A stretch of 64,000 nt of DNA from Candidatus Bipolaricaulis anaerobius (GCF_900465355.1 NZ_LS483254.1:620001-684000); one strand, 5' to 3'; shown: positions 26,675-36,000, counted from the first letter of the stretch. The notes: generated by a model not told the origin, from the sequence alone. Made by a program: numbers and translations.

Positions 26675-27016
26675 ATGCGGGAAGCGATAGCCAGAGCGCG
26701 TTTTGTGCGGATGTCCCCCCTCAAGGCGCGGCTCGTGATCAACGAGATCCGGGGCAAGCCCGTGGCTGAGGCGCGGCAGATCTTGGCCCTATCGCCGCAG
26801 AAGGCGAGCCGGTTCATCCGCAAGGTCCTCGACTCGGCGGTGGCCAACGCTCAGCATAATTTCGAGATGGATGTGGACAGGCTGTTCGTGGTGCGCGCCG
26901 TGGTGGATGAAGGGCCACGGGTCCGACGGCTGAACCCGCGAGCGTTCGGGCGCGCCGATATCGTGCGCCGGGCGATGGCCCACATTACCGTGGCCGTGGC
27001 GGAGAAGGAGGAGTAG
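26675..27016 (+). CDS. rplV: 50S ribosomal protein L22
   Basis: L22 lines the exit tunnel opposite L4. The 113-aa protein has the RMSPLKARLVINEIRGK N-terminal block and the C-terminal hairpin GPRVRRLNPRAFGRAD. Its last base overlaps the GTG start of rpsC. Confidence 0.96.
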   Translation: MREAIARARFVRMSPLKARLVINEIRGKPVAEARQILALSPQKASRFIRKVLDSAVANAQHNFEMDVDRLFVVRAVVDEGPRVRRLNPRAFGRADIVRRAMAHITVAVAEKEE

Positions 27017-27678
27017 TGGGTCACAAGACGCATCCGGTCGGATTCCGGATTGGGGTCCTCAGGAAGTGGCGTTCGAACTGGTTCGCCCCCGACGCCCTGG
27101 TCCCCGAGTACGTGGCGGAGGACTGCCGCCTGCGCGCGGAGATCCACAACGCGTACAAGGGGGCAGGGCTCGCCGAGACCCTTATCGAGCGGACGACCGA
27201 GGGGCGGGTGACGGTCACGATCCGCGCCGCTCGGCCCGGGATCATCATCGGGCGGGGAGGTGCCGAGATCGCGGCCCTCCAGGAGAGGCTGTCCCGAGAG
27301 GTCGGGCGTGAGGTGCGGATCGGGGTCATGGAGGTCGAGCGCCCGGAGTTCGAGGCTCCCCTTGTGGCCCAGGATGTCGCGTTTCAGATCGAGAACCGGA
27401 TCAACCCATACCGGGCGATGAAGGAGACGTTGCGCCGGATCATCGCCGCGGGGGCCCAAGGGGCCAAGATCCGGATCTCGGGGCGCCTCGGAGGAGCCGA
27501 GATCTCGCGGTCGGTGGAGATGAAGGAGGGGCGTGTCCCGCTCCATACCCTACGTGCTGATGTGGACTACGGACTCGCCGAGGCGTGGACGAAGTACGGG
27601 GTGATCGGGGTCAAGGCGTGGGTGTTCCGCGGCGAGGTCTGGTCCATGTCCGACCGCTCCGGGTCGGAGGTGAAGTGA
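27016..27678 (+). CDS. rpsC: 30S ribosomal protein S3
   Basis: S3 is part of the mRNA entry site and its helicase activity. The 220-aa protein starts [10 protein letters not shown], has the KH-domain loop [10 protein letters not shown] and the C-terminal SGRLGGAEI-x-R motif with [16 protein letters not shown]. The GTG start overlaps the rplV stop by one base. Confidence 0.97.
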   Translation: MGHKTHPVGFRIGVLRKWRSNWFAPDALVPEYVAEDCRLRAEIHNAYKGAGLAETLIERTTEGRVTVTIRAARPGIIIGRGGAEIAALQERLSREVGREVRIGVMEVERPEFEAPLVAQDVAFQIENRINPYRAMKETLRRIIAAGAQGAKIRISGRLGGAEISRSVEMKEGRVPLHTLRADVDYGLAEAWTKYGVIGVKAWVFRGEVWSMSDRSGSEVK

Positions 27679-27679
27679 G

Positions 27680-28108
27680 ATGCCGGCTCTGTTTCCCAAG
27701 CGGACGAAGTACCGCAAACAGCAGCGGGGGAGGATGAAGGGGATCGCCAGCCGGGGGGCGGAGGTCGCGTTCGGGGAGTACGGGATCCAGGCCCTGGCGC
27801 CGGCGTGGATCACGAGCCAGCAGATCGAGGCCGTGCGGACCGCGCTCGCCCGCGGCACGCATCGCGGCCGGGTTTGGGTGAGGATCTTCCCCGATAAGCC
27901 CTACACGAAGATCGCCGCCGAGTCGCGGATGGGCAAGGGGAAAGGAGCGGTCGAGAACTGGGTTGCCGTGGTGCGGCCGGGGCGGGTCATGTTCGAGTTC
28001 TCCGGCGTGACCGAGGCCGAGGCCAAGGAGATCCATCGCCGTGTCTCGTGCAAGCTGCCCATCCCGACCCAGCTCAAGGTGCGGTTCCAGTTGGGAGGGG
28101 AGCGATGA
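27680..28108 (+). CDS. rplP: 50S ribosomal protein L16
   Basis: L16 positions A-site tRNA and is a late assembly protein. The 142-aa protein has [31 protein letters not shown]-like and [14 protein letters not shown] segments. It follows rpsC by 1 bp and overlaps rpmC by 4 nt (ATGA). Confidence 0.96.
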   Translation: MPALFPKRTKYRKQQRGRMKGIASRGAEVAFGEYGIQALAPAWITSQQIEAVRTALARGTHRGRVWVRIFPDKPYTKIAAESRMGKGKGAVENWVAVVRPGRVMFEFSGVTEAEAKEIHRRVSCKLPIPTQLKVRFQLGGER

Positions 28109-28296
28109 AGGCCCGGGAGCTGCGGGATCTTTCCACGGACGAGCTGCGCGCGCGGGTCGCCGAGGGGAAGAAGAAGCTGTTCACGCTGCGGTTCCAGCTC
28201 GCCTCAGGTCGACTGACGAACACGGCGGAGATCGGGAAGGCGAAGCGCGACATCGCCCGCGCGTTGACCGTGCTTGAGGAACGGGAAGATGCGTAA
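28105..28296 (+). CDS. rpmC: 50S ribosomal protein L29
   Basis: L29 is a small coiled-coil protein at the tunnel exit. The 63-aa protein has [10 protein letters not shown], then [13 protein letters not shown] and the [10 protein letters not shown] helix. The start is set by the ATGA overlap with rplP; longer upstream frames lie inside rplP. Confidence 0.95.
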   Translation: MKARELRDLSTDELRARVAEGKKKLFTLRFQLASGRLTNTAEIGKAKRDIARALTVLEEREDA

Positions 28297-28534
28297 ACAA
28301 CGGATTGGCCGGGTAGTGAGCAACCGGATGATGAAGACGATCGTGGTGCTCGAGGAGCGCCTCGTCGAGGCCCCCCTCTACGGGAAACGGCAGCGGCGGC
28401 GGACCAAGTACTATGCGCACGACGAGGCCGGCCAGGCGCGGGTGGGGGACATCGTGCGGATCGAGGAGACGCGCCCCCTATCCACGCTCAAGCGGTGGCG
28501 GCTCGTGGAGATCGTGCGCCGCGCGGAAGGGTGA
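28289..28534 (+). CDS. rpsQ: 30S ribosomal protein S17
   Basis: S17 is an early 30S assembly OB-fold protein. The 81-aa protein has [21 protein letters not shown] and [13 protein letters not shown]-x-LKRW blocks. The ATG at 28289 overlaps the rpmC end by 8 nt, the same geometry as at three other junctions in this cluster. Confidence 0.95.
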   Translation: MRKQRIGRVVSNRMMKTIVVLEERLVEAPLYGKRQRRRTKYYAHDEAGQARVGDIVRIEETRPLSTLKRWRLVEIVRRAEG

Positions 28535-28538
28535 GACG

Positions 28539-28901
28539 ATGATCTTCCCAACGACACGGCTCACGGTGGCCGACAACACCGGGGTCAAGGAAGTGGAGTG
28601 TATCAACGTGCTCGGCAAGAAGAGCGCGGCCGAGATCGGCGATATCGTAGTCGCTTCCGTCAAGAAGCGGATTCCGACCTCGGAGTTCACGAAGGGCAAC
28701 ATCGTGCGGGGCGTGGTGGTCCGGACGCGGGGCGCGTTTCGCCGCGAGGACGGTAGCACGATCCGCTTCGATGACAACGCGGTGGTGCTCGTCGACAAAA
28801 CGTTGCAGCCCCTGGGGACGCGCGTGTTCGGGCCTGTGGCACGTGAACTGCGGGAGCGGGGGATGATGAGGATCATCTCGGTCGCCCCGGAGGTCGTGTA
28901 G
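28539..28901 (+). CDS. rplN: 50S ribosomal protein L14
   Basis: L14 lies at the subunit interface and is the docking site of the silencing factor RsfS. The 120-aa protein has the TRLTVADNTGVKE start and the conserved DDNAVVLVDK and RGMMRIISVAPEVV end. ATG 28539 follows the rpsQ stop by 4 bp. Confidence 0.97.
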   Translation: MIFPTTRLTVADNTGVKEVECINVLGKKSAAEIGDIVVASVKKRIPTSEFTKGNIVRGVVVRTRGAFRREDGSTIRFDDNAVVLVDKTLQPLGTRVFGPVARELRERGMMRIISVAPEVV

Positions 28902-28916
28902 GGAGCGGGAGGAGCG

Positions 28917-29225
28917 ATGCGGAAGGTGCGAAAAGGGGATCGGGTCAAGGTCATCTCAGGCGACGACCGGGGGAAGGTCGGCAAGGTCCTCCAGGTCTTC
29001 CCGGAGAAGGGCCGGGTCCTGGTGGAGGGGGTCAACATCGTGACCAAACACCAGCGCCCAACCCAGGCCGTGCGCGAGCCGGGGATCATCAAGCGGGAGT
29101 CCCCCGTTCACCTATCGAAGGTGAAGGTGATCTGCCCGGAGTGCGGTGCCCCCAGCCGGCTGGGCGTGGCCGTGGTGGAGCAGCAGAAGCTCCGTCGCTG
29201 CAAGCAGTGTGGGGCGACGTTCTAG
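28917..29225 (+). CDS. rplX: 50S ribosomal protein L24, zinc-containing form
   Basis: L24 initiates 50S assembly. The 102-aa protein has the KOW motif [19 protein letters not shown] at its start. It ends with a four-cysteine ribbon, CPEC near residue 72-75 and CKQC near 95-98, so it is the C-plus (zinc-binding) form. GGAGGAGCG precedes the ATG as ribosome-binding site. Confidence 0.95.
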   Translation: MRKVRKGDRVKVISGDDRGKVGKVLQVFPEKGRVLVEGVNIVTKHQRPTQAVREPGIIKRESPVHLSKVKVICPECGAPSRLGVAVVEQQKLRRCKQCGATF

Positions 29226-29229
29226 CGCC

Positions 29230-29763
29230 ATGCTCTACACCCAGTACCGTGAGGAGATCGTCCCGCAGCTCATGAAGGAGCTCGGGTATGCCAACGTGAT
29301 GCAGGTCCCGCGGGTGGAGAAGGTCGTGGTGAACATGGGCGTGGGCAAGCATGACGACCCGAAGGTCCTCGAGGGGGCGATGGCGAACCTCGGGCAGATC
29401 GCAGGGCAGAAGCCTGTCGTGACGCGGGCCCGGCGTGCGATTTCGGACTTCAAGATCCGGCAAGGGGATGCGATTGGGTGCATGGTGACCCTGCGCGGGC
29501 CGCGGGCCTACGAGTTCCTGTACAAGCTGTTCAACGTCGCCCTTCCTGGGATCCGCGATTTCAAGGGGGTTTCTCCGGATGCGTTCGATGGGCGCGGGAA
29601 CTTCTCGATCGGCCTCTCGGAGCAGATGGTGTTCCCGGAGATCTCCTACGACGACGTCGTCCGCGCTCAGGGGATGGACATCACCATCGTGACCACGGCG
29701 CGCACGGACCGGGAGGGCAGGGCGCTCCTCGCGGCGCTGGGGTGTGCGTTTCGCAAGGAATAG
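29230..29763 (+). CDS. rplE: 50S ribosomal protein L5
   Basis: L5 binds 5S rRNA and forms a bridge to the 30S head. The 177-aa protein has [28 protein letters not shown] and [13 protein letters not shown] blocks. It starts 4 bp after the rplX stop. Confidence 0.97.
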   Translation: MLYTQYREEIVPQLMKELGYANVMQVPRVEKVVVNMGVGKHDDPKVLEGAMANLGQIAGQKPVVTRARRAISDFKIRQGDAIGCMVTLRGPRAYEFLYKLFNVALPGIRDFKGVSPDAFDGRGNFSIGLSEQMVFPEISYDDVVRAQGMDITIVTTARTDREGRALLAALGCAFRKE

Positions 29764-29771
29764 GAGGGAAG

Positions 29772-29957
29772 ATGGCGCGCAAGGCCATGATTGAGAAGGC
29801 GAACCGGCGCCCGAAGTACGCGGTGCGCAAGCGCAACCGGTGCCGGCTGTGCGGGCGGTCGCGGGCGTACATCGGCGATTTCGGCCTGTGCCGGCTCTGC
29901 TTCCGCAAGCTCGCGCTGGACGGGCAGCTCCCGGGCGTGAAGAAGGCGGCGTGGTGA
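29772..29957 (+). CDS. rpsZ: 30S ribosomal protein S14, type Z
   Basis: S14 is needed for 30S head assembly. The 61-aa length and two CRLC-type cysteine pairs (CRLCGR and CRLCFRKLA) mark the short zinc-binding type. AGGAGGGAAG is the ribosome-binding site. Confidence 0.96.
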   Translation: MARKAMIEKANRRPKYAVRKRNRCRLCGRSRAYIGDFGLCRLCFRKLALDGQLPGVKKAAW

Positions 29958-29967
29958 GGAGGAACGG

Positions 29968-30378
29968 ATGACGGTGAACGACCCCATTGCCGATATGCTC
30001 GCTCGGGTCCGCAACGCGCTCGCCCGGTCCATGACCGAGGTGACGATGCCGTCGTCGCGGATGAAGGTGGAGATCGCGCGGATCCTGGCAGAGGAAGGGT
30101 ACATCGAGTCCTACACCGTGGACGAAGGCGAGCCCTTCCCCACCCTCCGCCTCACCCTCAAGTACAAGCGAGAGGGGACCCGCTTCCGCCGCCCGGCGAT
30201 CCAGGGGCTGCGGCGGGTCAGCACCTCCGCGCGGCGGGTGTACGTGGGCGCTGACGAGATTCCAAACACGCGGGGGGGCCTGGGGACTTCTGTGCTCTCC
30301 ACCTCGCAGGGGATCATGACCGGCCGCGAGGCGCGGCGGCGCGGGATCGGCGGCGAGCTTCTGTACGAGGTGTGGTGA
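29968..30378 (+). CDS. rpsH: 30S ribosomal protein S8
   Basis: S8 binds 16S helix 21 and, in E. coli, represses the spc operon. The 136-aa protein has the NDPIADMLARVRNA start and the STSQGIMTGREARRRGIGGELL end. A strong GAGGAGG site precedes the ATG. Confidence 0.97.
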   Translation: MTVNDPIADMLARVRNALARSMTEVTMPSSRMKVEIARILAEEGYIESYTVDEGEPFPTLRLTLKYKREGTRFRRPAIQGLRRVSTSARRVYVGADEIPNTRGGLGTSVLSTSQGIMTGREARRRGIGGELLYEVW

Positions 30379-30382
30379 GACG

Positions 30383-30928
30383 ATGTCCAAGATTGGGAAG
30401 AAGCCCATCCGCATCCCGCCGGGGGTCGAGGTCACGGTTCGCCCGGGGCGGGTCACTGTCCGCGGTCCCCAGGGGACGCTGGAGTGCCCGTACGAGCCGG
30501 AGTTCGTGGCGATCGAGGTCGCGGACGGGGAGGTGCGCGTGGAGCGGAAGGCTGAACGCGCCCCGTTCCGGGCTCGCCATGGCCTGTACCGGGCGCTCAT
30601 CGCGAACATGGTGCGCGGTGTGACCGAGAAATGGCAGAAGGAACTGGAAATCCAAGGGCTGGGGTACCGCGCCCGCGCCGAGGGCCGCGCCCTCGTCATG
30701 GAGTTGGGGTACTCCCACCCGGTGCGGTACGAGGTCCCCGATGGGATCGAGTTCTCGGTTCCCGAGCCCACTCGGATCGTGATCCGCGGGATCGACAACC
30801 GGCTGGTGGGCCAGGTCGCGGCGGACATCCGCGCGTTTTGCCCGCCCGAGCCGTACCGCGGCACCGGCATTCGCTATCGGGGGGAGGAGATCGTGCGCAA
30901 GGCAGGTAAACTGGGGGCGAAAGGGTGA
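30383..30928 (+). CDS. rplF: 50S ribosomal protein L6
   Basis: L6 lies near the GTPase-associated region. The 181-aa protein has [14 protein letters not shown], the [10 protein letters not shown] strand and the C-terminal [13 protein letters not shown]-x-I-x-RKAGK signature. Its stop overlaps a possible GTG of rplR. Confidence 0.97.
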   Translation: MSKIGKKPIRIPPGVEVTVRPGRVTVRGPQGTLECPYEPEFVAIEVADGEVRVERKAERAPFRARHGLYRALIANMVRGVTEKWQKELEIQGLGYRARAEGRALVMELGYSHPVRYEVPDGIEFSVPEPTRIVIRGIDNRLVGQVAADIRAFCPPEPYRGTGIRYRGEEIVRKAGKLGAKG

Positions 30929-30933
30929 CGGTT

Positions 30934-31296
30934 ATGGCCAGAACAACACGCGCCGACCATCGGCTTAAGCGGAAGGCCCGCATCCGGCGCCGGATCCACG
31001 GGACCGCGGACCGTCCCCGCCTCTGTGTCTACAAGAGCCTCCACCACGTCTACGCCCAGGTTGTGGATGATGCCCAGGGAAGAACGATCGCGTCCGCGTC
31101 CACGCTGTGTGCGGCCGTGCGGGAGCGCGGGGTGGGCAATACCGTGGATGGGGCGCGGGCCGTGGGGGCGATCGTGGCGGAGCGGGCGCGCGCGGCCGGC
31201 ATCCGCGAGGTGGTGTTCGATCGCTCGGGCTATCCCTACCACGGCAAGGTTCGCGCCCTGGCCGAGGCGGCCCGGGAGGGGGGGCTAGAGTTCTGA
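30934..31296 (+). CDS. rplR: 50S ribosomal protein L18
   Basis: L18 binds 5S rRNA with L5. The protein is 120 aa from ATG 30934 and has [20 protein letters not shown] and the C-terminal [24 protein letters not shown]. An in-frame GTG at 30925 overlapping the rplF stop would add three residues; both starts are possible. The stop overlaps the rpsE ATG. Confidence 0.95.
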   Translation: MARTTRADHRLKRKARIRRRIHGTADRPRLCVYKSLHHVYAQVVDDAQGRTIASASTLCAAVRERGVGNTVDGARAVGAIVAERARAAGIREVVFDRSGYPYHGKVRALAEAAREGGLEF

Positions 31297-31808
31297 TGGC
31301 GAGGTACCCGGAGCAACCAGCGCATGAGGTCATCGACATCCGCCGGGTGGGCAAGGTCACCAAGGGCGGGAAGCGTCTTCGGTTCCGCGTCGTGGTCGTT
31401 GCAGGCGACGGCGCGGGCCAGGTCGGGGTGGGGGTGGGGAAGTCGGTCGAGATCCCCCAGGCCGTTCAGCAAGCGATTCGCGATGCCATGAAGCATCTCG
31501 TGACGGTCTCCGTGCAGAATGGGACGATCCCCCACGAGGTGCGGGGTCAGTTTGGGGCCGCCAAGGTCCTCCTCCGGCCGGCCTACCCGGGCACGGGCGT
31601 CATCGCAGGGAGGACGGTGGGGGCCGTGTGCCGCATCGCCGGGGTGCGCGACATCCTCACCAAGGCCCTCCGCTCCACGAACCCGCTCAACCTGGCGCGG
31701 GCTACCCTCGATGGGTTCAGGCAGATCGAGGGGGCAGAGATGGTCGCAGCCCGACGGGGGAAGACCGTGGCGGAGATCATGGAGGTCGAAGATGCAGAGA
31801 CTCGATAA
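31296..31808 (+). CDS. rpsE: 30S ribosomal protein S5
   Basis: S5 acts in translational accuracy and the mRNA entry helicase. The 170-aa protein has the RVGKVTKGGKRLRFRVVVV block, GKSVEIPQAV-x-QAI and the TGVIAGRTVGAVCRIAGVRDILTK-type region. The N-terminus is shorter than in E. coli. The next gene is rplO, overlapping by 17 nt; rpmD (L30), which usually lies between them, is missing. Confidence 0.96.
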   Translation: MARYPEQPAHEVIDIRRVGKVTKGGKRLRFRVVVVAGDGAGQVGVGVGKSVEIPQAVQQAIRDAMKHLVTVSVQNGTIPHEVRGQFGAAKVLLRPAYPGTGVIAGRTVGAVCRIAGVRDILTKALRSTNPLNLARATLDGFRQIEGAEMVAARRGKTVAEIMEVEDAETR

Positions 31809-32271
31809 CCTGCGGCCTACCCCGGGGAGCAAGCGGGGGAAGAAGCGCGTCGGGCGGGGCTATAGCTCCGGCCACGGCGGCCACGAGTCCGGGAAGGGGA
31901 CGAAGGGCCAGAACTCGCGGTCCGGGGTCACGGTGCGACCCGGGTACGAGGGAGGGCAGACGCCCTTCTGGATGCGATTCCCTAAGCGCGGGTTCCACAA
32001 CGTGGCGCGGGTCGAGTACGCGGTGGTGAACGTGGGCGAGCTCGATGCCCGGTTCGAGGCGGGCGACGAGGTGTCGCTTGCCGTGCTCACCCACCGCGGC
32101 CTGATCAAGGACCCCAAGTGTGGGCTGAAGGTCCTGGGCGAAGGGGAGCTCACGAAGGCGCTCGTCGTGAGGGCTGATCGGTTCAGCCGGACGGCGAAAG
32201 AGAAGATCGAGGCCGCCGGTGGGCGCGCGGAGACCACGCAGCCCGTGGCGGACCCGGGCGAGGAGGCCTAG
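31792..32271 (+). CDS. rplO: 50S ribosomal protein L15
   Basis: L15 is a late 50S assembly protein. The 159-aa protein has the glycine-rich KKRVGRGYSSGHGGHESGKG N-terminal extension, GYEGGQTPFWMRFPKRGF and a C-terminal LVVRADRFSRTAKEKIEAAGG. The ATG lies inside the rpsE end in another frame. The stop codon abuts the GTG of secY. Confidence 0.96.
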   Translation: MQRLDNLRPTPGSKRGKKRVGRGYSSGHGGHESGKGTKGQNSRSGVTVRPGYEGGQTPFWMRFPKRGFHNVARVEYAVVNVGELDARFEAGDEVSLAVLTHRGLIKDPKCGLKVLGEGELTKALVVRADRFSRTAKEKIEAAGGRAETTQPVADPGEEA

Positions 32272-33564
32272 GTGCTGGGGCGCATTCGCCAGGTGTTCGC
32301 GATCGAGGAGCTACGACGGCGGATCCTCTACACCCTGGGGATGCTCCTCGTGTTCCGGATCGGCGCCCATATCCCCGTGCCGGGGGTGGACACGAGCAAG
32401 CTTGCGGATGTCCTCGCGGGCGCATTTGGAGCGGGCCTGTTCCAGTTCATCAACATGTACACGGGCGGGGCACTGCAGCAGTTCTCATTGTTCTCGCTTG
32501 GCGTTATCCCGTACATCAATGCCTCGATCATCCTCTCCCTCCTCATCCCGGTGTTCCCCCGCCTGAAGAAGCTCCAGGAGGAAGGGCGGGAGGGGAGGAG
32601 GAAGCTGACCCAGTACACGCGGTGGGGGACGGTGGCCCTGGCGCTGGTCCAGTCTTACGCGATGGGCGTCCTGGTGATCCAGTACGGGTTAGCCCAACCG
32701 TCGGTGGGCTTCTACCTGAGCACGATCATCTCCCTCACCGCGGGCACCGTGTTCCTGATGTGGGTGGGGGAGCGGATCACGGAGAACGGGATTGGGAACG
32801 GGGTCTCGATGTTGATCATGGCCGGGATCGTGGCCCGCCTCCCCGCGGAGATCCAGCAGGCGGCGCTCGAAATCTCGGCCGGAACGGTCCACCCGCTGTG
32901 GGGGATCGGGCTGATCGTGCTATTTGTGGCCGTGATCGCGCTGACGGTGATCGTTCAGCAGGGCCAGCGGAAGATCGTCATCCAGTATGCCAAGCGCACC
33001 TCGGGGCGGCGGGTGTATGGGGGGCATACGACCCATCTTCCGTTGCGGGTGAACCAAGGGGGAGTCATCCCGATCATCTTCGCCTCGGCGATCCTCACCC
33101 TCCCCAGCTCGATTGCGACGTGGGTGCCCCAACTGAACTGGCTCCAGAGCTATGTGGCCCCCGGAAGCACGATCTACCTTGTGGCCTACGTCCTCCTCAT
33201 CTTCTTCTTCACCTACTTCTACTCATCGCTCGTGTTCGATCCGAACGACATCGCGAAGAACCTGCGCGAGGCCGGCGGGTTCGTACCCGGGGTTCGGCCC
33301 GGGCAACCGACAGCGGACTACCTGGGCTCGGTGACGAACCGGTTGCTCCTCGTGGGTGGGGTGTTCCTGGCGGGGATCGCCGTCCTCCCGTTCATCTTCT
33401 CCGCTGTGTCTGGCTTGCAGGGGTTCTCGATCGGCGGGACCTCAATCCTCATCCTCGTCGGGGTGGGCATTGACACGATCATGCAGATCGAGGCCCACCT
33501 CGTGATGCGTCAGTACGAGTCCCTCATCAAGGGCTCCGCGTTCCTGGGGAGGAAGGGCCTGTGA
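32272..33564 (+). CDS. secY: Preprotein translocase subunit SecY
   Basis: SecY is the protein-conducting channel in the cytoplasmic membrane. The 430-aa protein has about ten membrane segments, the GAHIPVPGVD loop after the first, the GGALQQFSLFSLGVIPYINASI plug region, and cytoplasmic loops with KRTSGRRVYGG and PNDIAKNLREAGGFVPGVRPG, all characteristic. GTG follows the rplO stop directly and the end overlaps adk by 4 nt, the usual spc order. Confidence 0.97.
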   Translation: MLGRIRQVFAIEELRRRILYTLGMLLVFRIGAHIPVPGVDTSKLADVLAGAFGAGLFQFINMYTGGALQQFSLFSLGVIPYINASIILSLLIPVFPRLKKLQEEGREGRRKLTQYTRWGTVALALVQSYAMGVLVIQYGLAQPSVGFYLSTIISLTAGTVFLMWVGERITENGIGNGVSMLIMAGIVARLPAEIQQAALEISAGTVHPLWGIGLIVLFVAVIALTVIVQQGQRKIVIQYAKRTSGRRVYGGHTTHLPLRVNQGGVIPIIFASAILTLPSSIATWVPQLNWLQSYVAPGSTIYLVAYVLLIFFFTYFYSSLVFDPNDIAKNLREAGGFVPGVRPGQPTADYLGSVTNRLLLVGGVFLAGIAVLPFIFSAVSGLQGFSIGGTSILILVGVGIDTIMQIEAHLVMRQYESLIKGSAFLGRKGL

Positions 33565-34184
33565 GGAACGTGGTCCTCCTCGGTCCGCCGGGCGCAGGGA
33601 AAGGGACGATCGCGGTGCGGGTGGCCGAAGAGCTGAATCTGTTCCATCTCTCTACCGGGGATGTGCTGCGGGAGGAGGTGGCGCGCGGGACGGAGCTCGG
33701 GAAGGAAGCGCGCGGGTTCATGGATCGCGGGGAGCTCGTGCCCGATGAGGTGGTGCTGGCCATGGTGCGGGAGAGGGTTCGCGGGCGGGGGGGGGTCCTC
33801 CTGGACGGGTTCCCGCGCACGCTAGCCCAGGCCGACGGCCTGGCGAAGTTCCTCCCCGTGCATGTGGTGGTGTACCTCGCGGTGGGGAAGGATGAGGTGG
33901 TGCGGCGGCTCGGGAGCCGGCGGGTGTGCGCGTCGTGCGGGGCGGTGTACAACCTCGTCACCCAGCGCCCGCGCACCCCGGGGCGCTGCGACCGGTGTGG
34001 CGGAGAGCTCCGCCAGCGGCCTGACGACGCGCCGGAGGTGGTGGCGCACCGGTACGAGGTGTACGAGCGGGAGTCCCGCCCCCTCATCGAGCATTACGCC
34101 CGTCAGGGGCTGCTCGTATCCGTGGATGCGGCCCGGCCTCCGGAGGCTGTGGTGGCCGACGTGATCCGGGTCCTTCGCTCGTGA
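33561..34184 (+). CDS. adk: Adenylate kinase, zinc LID type
   Basis: Adk interconverts AMP plus ATP and two ADP. The 207-aa protein has the P-loop GPPGAGKGT (8-16), the AMP site STGDVLREE and LLDGFPRT. The LID domain carries a Cys4 zinc site (CASC and CDRC), typical of Gram-positive and thermophilic enzymes. GTG overlaps the secY stop, and the stop overlaps the GTG of map. Confidence 0.95.
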   Translation: MRNVVLLGPPGAGKGTIAVRVAEELNLFHLSTGDVLREEVARGTELGKEARGFMDRGELVPDEVVLAMVRERVRGRGGVLLDGFPRTLAQADGLAKFLPVHVVVYLAVGKDEVVRRLGSRRVCASCGAVYNLVTQRPRTPGRCDRCGGELRQRPDDAPEVVAHRYEVYERESRPLIEHYARQGLLVSVDAARPPEAVVADVIRVLRS

Positions 34185-34957
34185 TCGCCCTCAAGACGGA
34201 GGCCGAGCTGAGGGTTGTGGCGGAGAACGCCCAACTTCTCGCCGAGATCCTGGTTGAGGTGGCGCTTCACGTGGAGCCGGACGTGGAGACCGCGGAACTT
34301 GACAGGTTCGCGGAGGAGCGGATCCGGGCCGCAGGGGCCCGTCCCGCGTTCAAGGGATACCATGGGTACCCGGCGAGCCTGTGCGTGTCCGTGAACGAAG
34401 AGATCGTTCACGGCATCCCTTCCTCGCGCCGGATCAAAGCAGGCGACATCGTGTCGCTCGATCTCGGCCTGGCGCGGGGGGGGTACGTGGCGGACGCGGC
34501 GCTGACGGTGGGCGCGGGGGAGATCACGCCCGAGGCGGAGCGGTTGCTTTCCGTGACCCGCGGTGCCTTGCAGGATGCGATCCGAGCCGCTAAACTTGGC
34601 GCTCGCGTTTCGGATCTCTCTCACGCCATCGGCCGGCATGTGAGCCGCCATGGGTTGTACGTGGTGCGGGAGTTCGTGGGCCACGGCATCGGCCGGGAGC
34701 TCCATGAGGATCCCCAGATCCCGAACTTCGGAGAGGGGGGGCAGGGGGCGGTGTTGCGGGAGGGGATGGTCCTCTGCCCGGAGCCGATGGTGAAGGGGGA
34801 TGATCTCCCTGTTCACATCAAGGACGATGGGTGGACGGCCGTGACGGCGAGCGGGTCACTTGCCGCGCACTACGAGGAGATGATCGCGGTGACCCCGGAC
34901 GGGCCCGCAGTGCTGACGGGTGGGATTTGGGAGGCGTTTTGTCGAAGAAGGACGTGA
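34181..34957 (+). CDS. map: Type I methionine aminopeptidase
   Basis: MetAP removes the initiator Met from new proteins. The 258-aa protein has all ligands of the dinuclear metal site: Asp94 (SLDLGL), Asp105 (VADAALTV), His168 (GHGIGRELHE), Glu201 (PEPMV) and Glu232 (HYEEM), with the substrate His77 (VHGIP). No N-terminal zinc extension is present, so it is subclass Ia. It overlaps adk by 4 nt. The end overlaps infA. Confidence 0.94.
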   Translation: MIALKTEAELRVVAENAQLLAEILVEVALHVEPDVETAELDRFAEERIRAAGARPAFKGYHGYPASLCVSVNEEIVHGIPSSRRIKAGDIVSLDLGLARGGYVADAALTVGAGEITPEAERLLSVTRGALQDAIRAAKLGARVSDLSHAIGRHVSRHGLYVVREFVGHGIGRELHEDPQIPNFGEGGQGAVLREGMVLCPEPMVKGDDLPVHIKDDGWTAVTASGSLAAHYEEMIAVTPDGPAVLTGGIWEAFCRRRT

Positions 34958-35157
34958 TCCGGGCGCGAGGAGAGGTGACGGAGGTCCTGCCCGACTCGAT
35001 GTACCGGGTGAAACTGGACAACGATCACGATGCGCTGTGCGTGGCCTCAGGCCGGATGCGGAAGAACTTCATTCGGGTGGTGGTCGGGGATCGGGTGGTT
35101 GTGGAGTTTTCCCCCTACGACCTCACCCGGGGACGGATCGTGTACCGTGAGACGTGA
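34939..35157 (+). CDS. infA: Translation initiation factor IF-1
   Basis: IF-1 occupies the A site during initiation. From TTG 34939 the 72-aa product has the OB-fold sequence with VLPDSMYRVKLDN, RMRKNFIRVVVGDRVVVEFSPYDLTRGRI, the standard IF-1 pattern. TTG is chosen because the family starts at SKKDVI and GGGAGGCG lies 5 nt upstream. It overlaps map by 19 nt. Confidence 0.94.
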   Translation: MSKKDVIRARGEVTEVLPDSMYRVKLDNDHDALCVASGRMRKNFIRVVVGDRVVVEFSPYDLTRGRIVYRET

Positions 35158-35170
35158 ATAGGAGGCGAGG

Positions 35171-35284
35171 GTGAAGGTCCGGAGTTCAGTGAAGAAGATG
35201 TGCGAGCAGTGCCGGGTCATCCGTCGCGAGGGACGGTTGTGGGTCGTATGCCGCAACCCCAAGCACAAGCAGCGACAGGGGTAG
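35171..35284 (+). CDS. rpmJ: 50S ribosomal protein L36, zinc form
   Basis: This 37-aa protein begins at GTG and reads [13 protein letters not shown] with a second half ending [13 protein letters not shown]. Cys11, Cys14, Cys27 and His32 form the zinc site, so it is the C-plus form. GGAGGCGAG lies directly upstream. It stands between infA and rpsM, the normal alpha-operon order. Confidence 0.95.
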   Translation: MKVRSSVKKMCEQCRVIRREGRLWVVCRNPKHKQRQG

Positions 35285-35287
35285 GCC

Positions 35288-35653
35288 ATGGCACGCATCG
35301 CGGGCATCAACCTTCCGGCGAAGAAGCAGATCGCAGTCGCGTTGACCTACATCTACGGGATCGGGCCGTCGCGGGCGCGGGAGATCCTCGAGCGGACCGG
35401 CGTGGCCCCGAACACGAAGGTCATGGACCTAACAGAGCAGGATGTGACTGCGCTGCGGCGCGAGGTGGAGTCCTACCTGGTCGAGGGTGACCTCCGGCGC
35501 CAGGTACGCGCGAACATCCAGCGCCTGACGGACATCGGGTGCTACCGTGGACTGCGGCACAAGGTGGGGCTCCCCGTGCGGGGTCAGAAGACGCGGACCA
35601 ATGCCCGTACCTGGAAAGGGCCCCGGCCGGCTAAGGCCGGAAAGAGGAAGTAA
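35288..35653 (+). CDS. rpsM: 30S ribosomal protein S13
   Basis: S13 lies at the top of the 30S head and contacts P-site tRNA. The 121-aa protein has [24 protein letters not shown] and the C-terminal [20 protein letters not shown]. Its stop overlaps the rpsK ATG (TAATG). Confidence 0.97.
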   Translation: MARIAGINLPAKKQIAVALTYIYGIGPSRAREILERTGVAPNTKVMDLTEQDVTALRREVESYLVEGDLRRQVRANIQRLTDIGCYRGLRHKVGLPVRGQKTRTNARTWKGPRPAKAGKRK

Positions 35654-36000
35654 TGGCTCAGGCACGGAAGAAGAAGACGATCCGCCTCGACCGGGCGCGG
35701 GTGCACGTCCACTCCACGTTCAACAACACGATCATCACCGTGACCGACCTCACCGGCAACGCCGTCGGGTGGCAGTCGGGGGGGACGGCCGGGTTCACCG
35801 GATCGCGTAAGGGCACGCCGTACGCCGCGCAGCTGGCGACCCAGGCCGTGGTGCGGGATCTGAAGGAGTATGGTGTGCGGTCCGTGATCGTGACCGTGGA
35901 TGGCACGGGCTCGGGCCGCCAGGCCGTGGTGCAAACGCTGCGCTCGCTCGGGATCCAGGTCGAGGAAGTGCGGAACGTGACCCCGGTCAGTCACAGCTAG
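35653..36000 (+). CDS. rpsK: 30S ribosomal protein S11
   Basis: S11 lies on the platform near the E site. The 115-aa protein has VHVHSTFNNTIITVTDLTGN, GFTGSRKGTPYAAQ and the C-terminal RNVTPV. It is shorter at the C-terminus than E. coli S11, ending soon after that motif. Confidence 0.95.
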   Translation: MAQARKKKTIRLDRARVHVHSTFNNTIITVTDLTGNAVGWQSGGTAGFTGSRKGTPYAAQLATQAVVRDLKEYGVRSVIVTVDGTGSGRQAVVQTLRSLGIQVEEVRNVTPVSHS

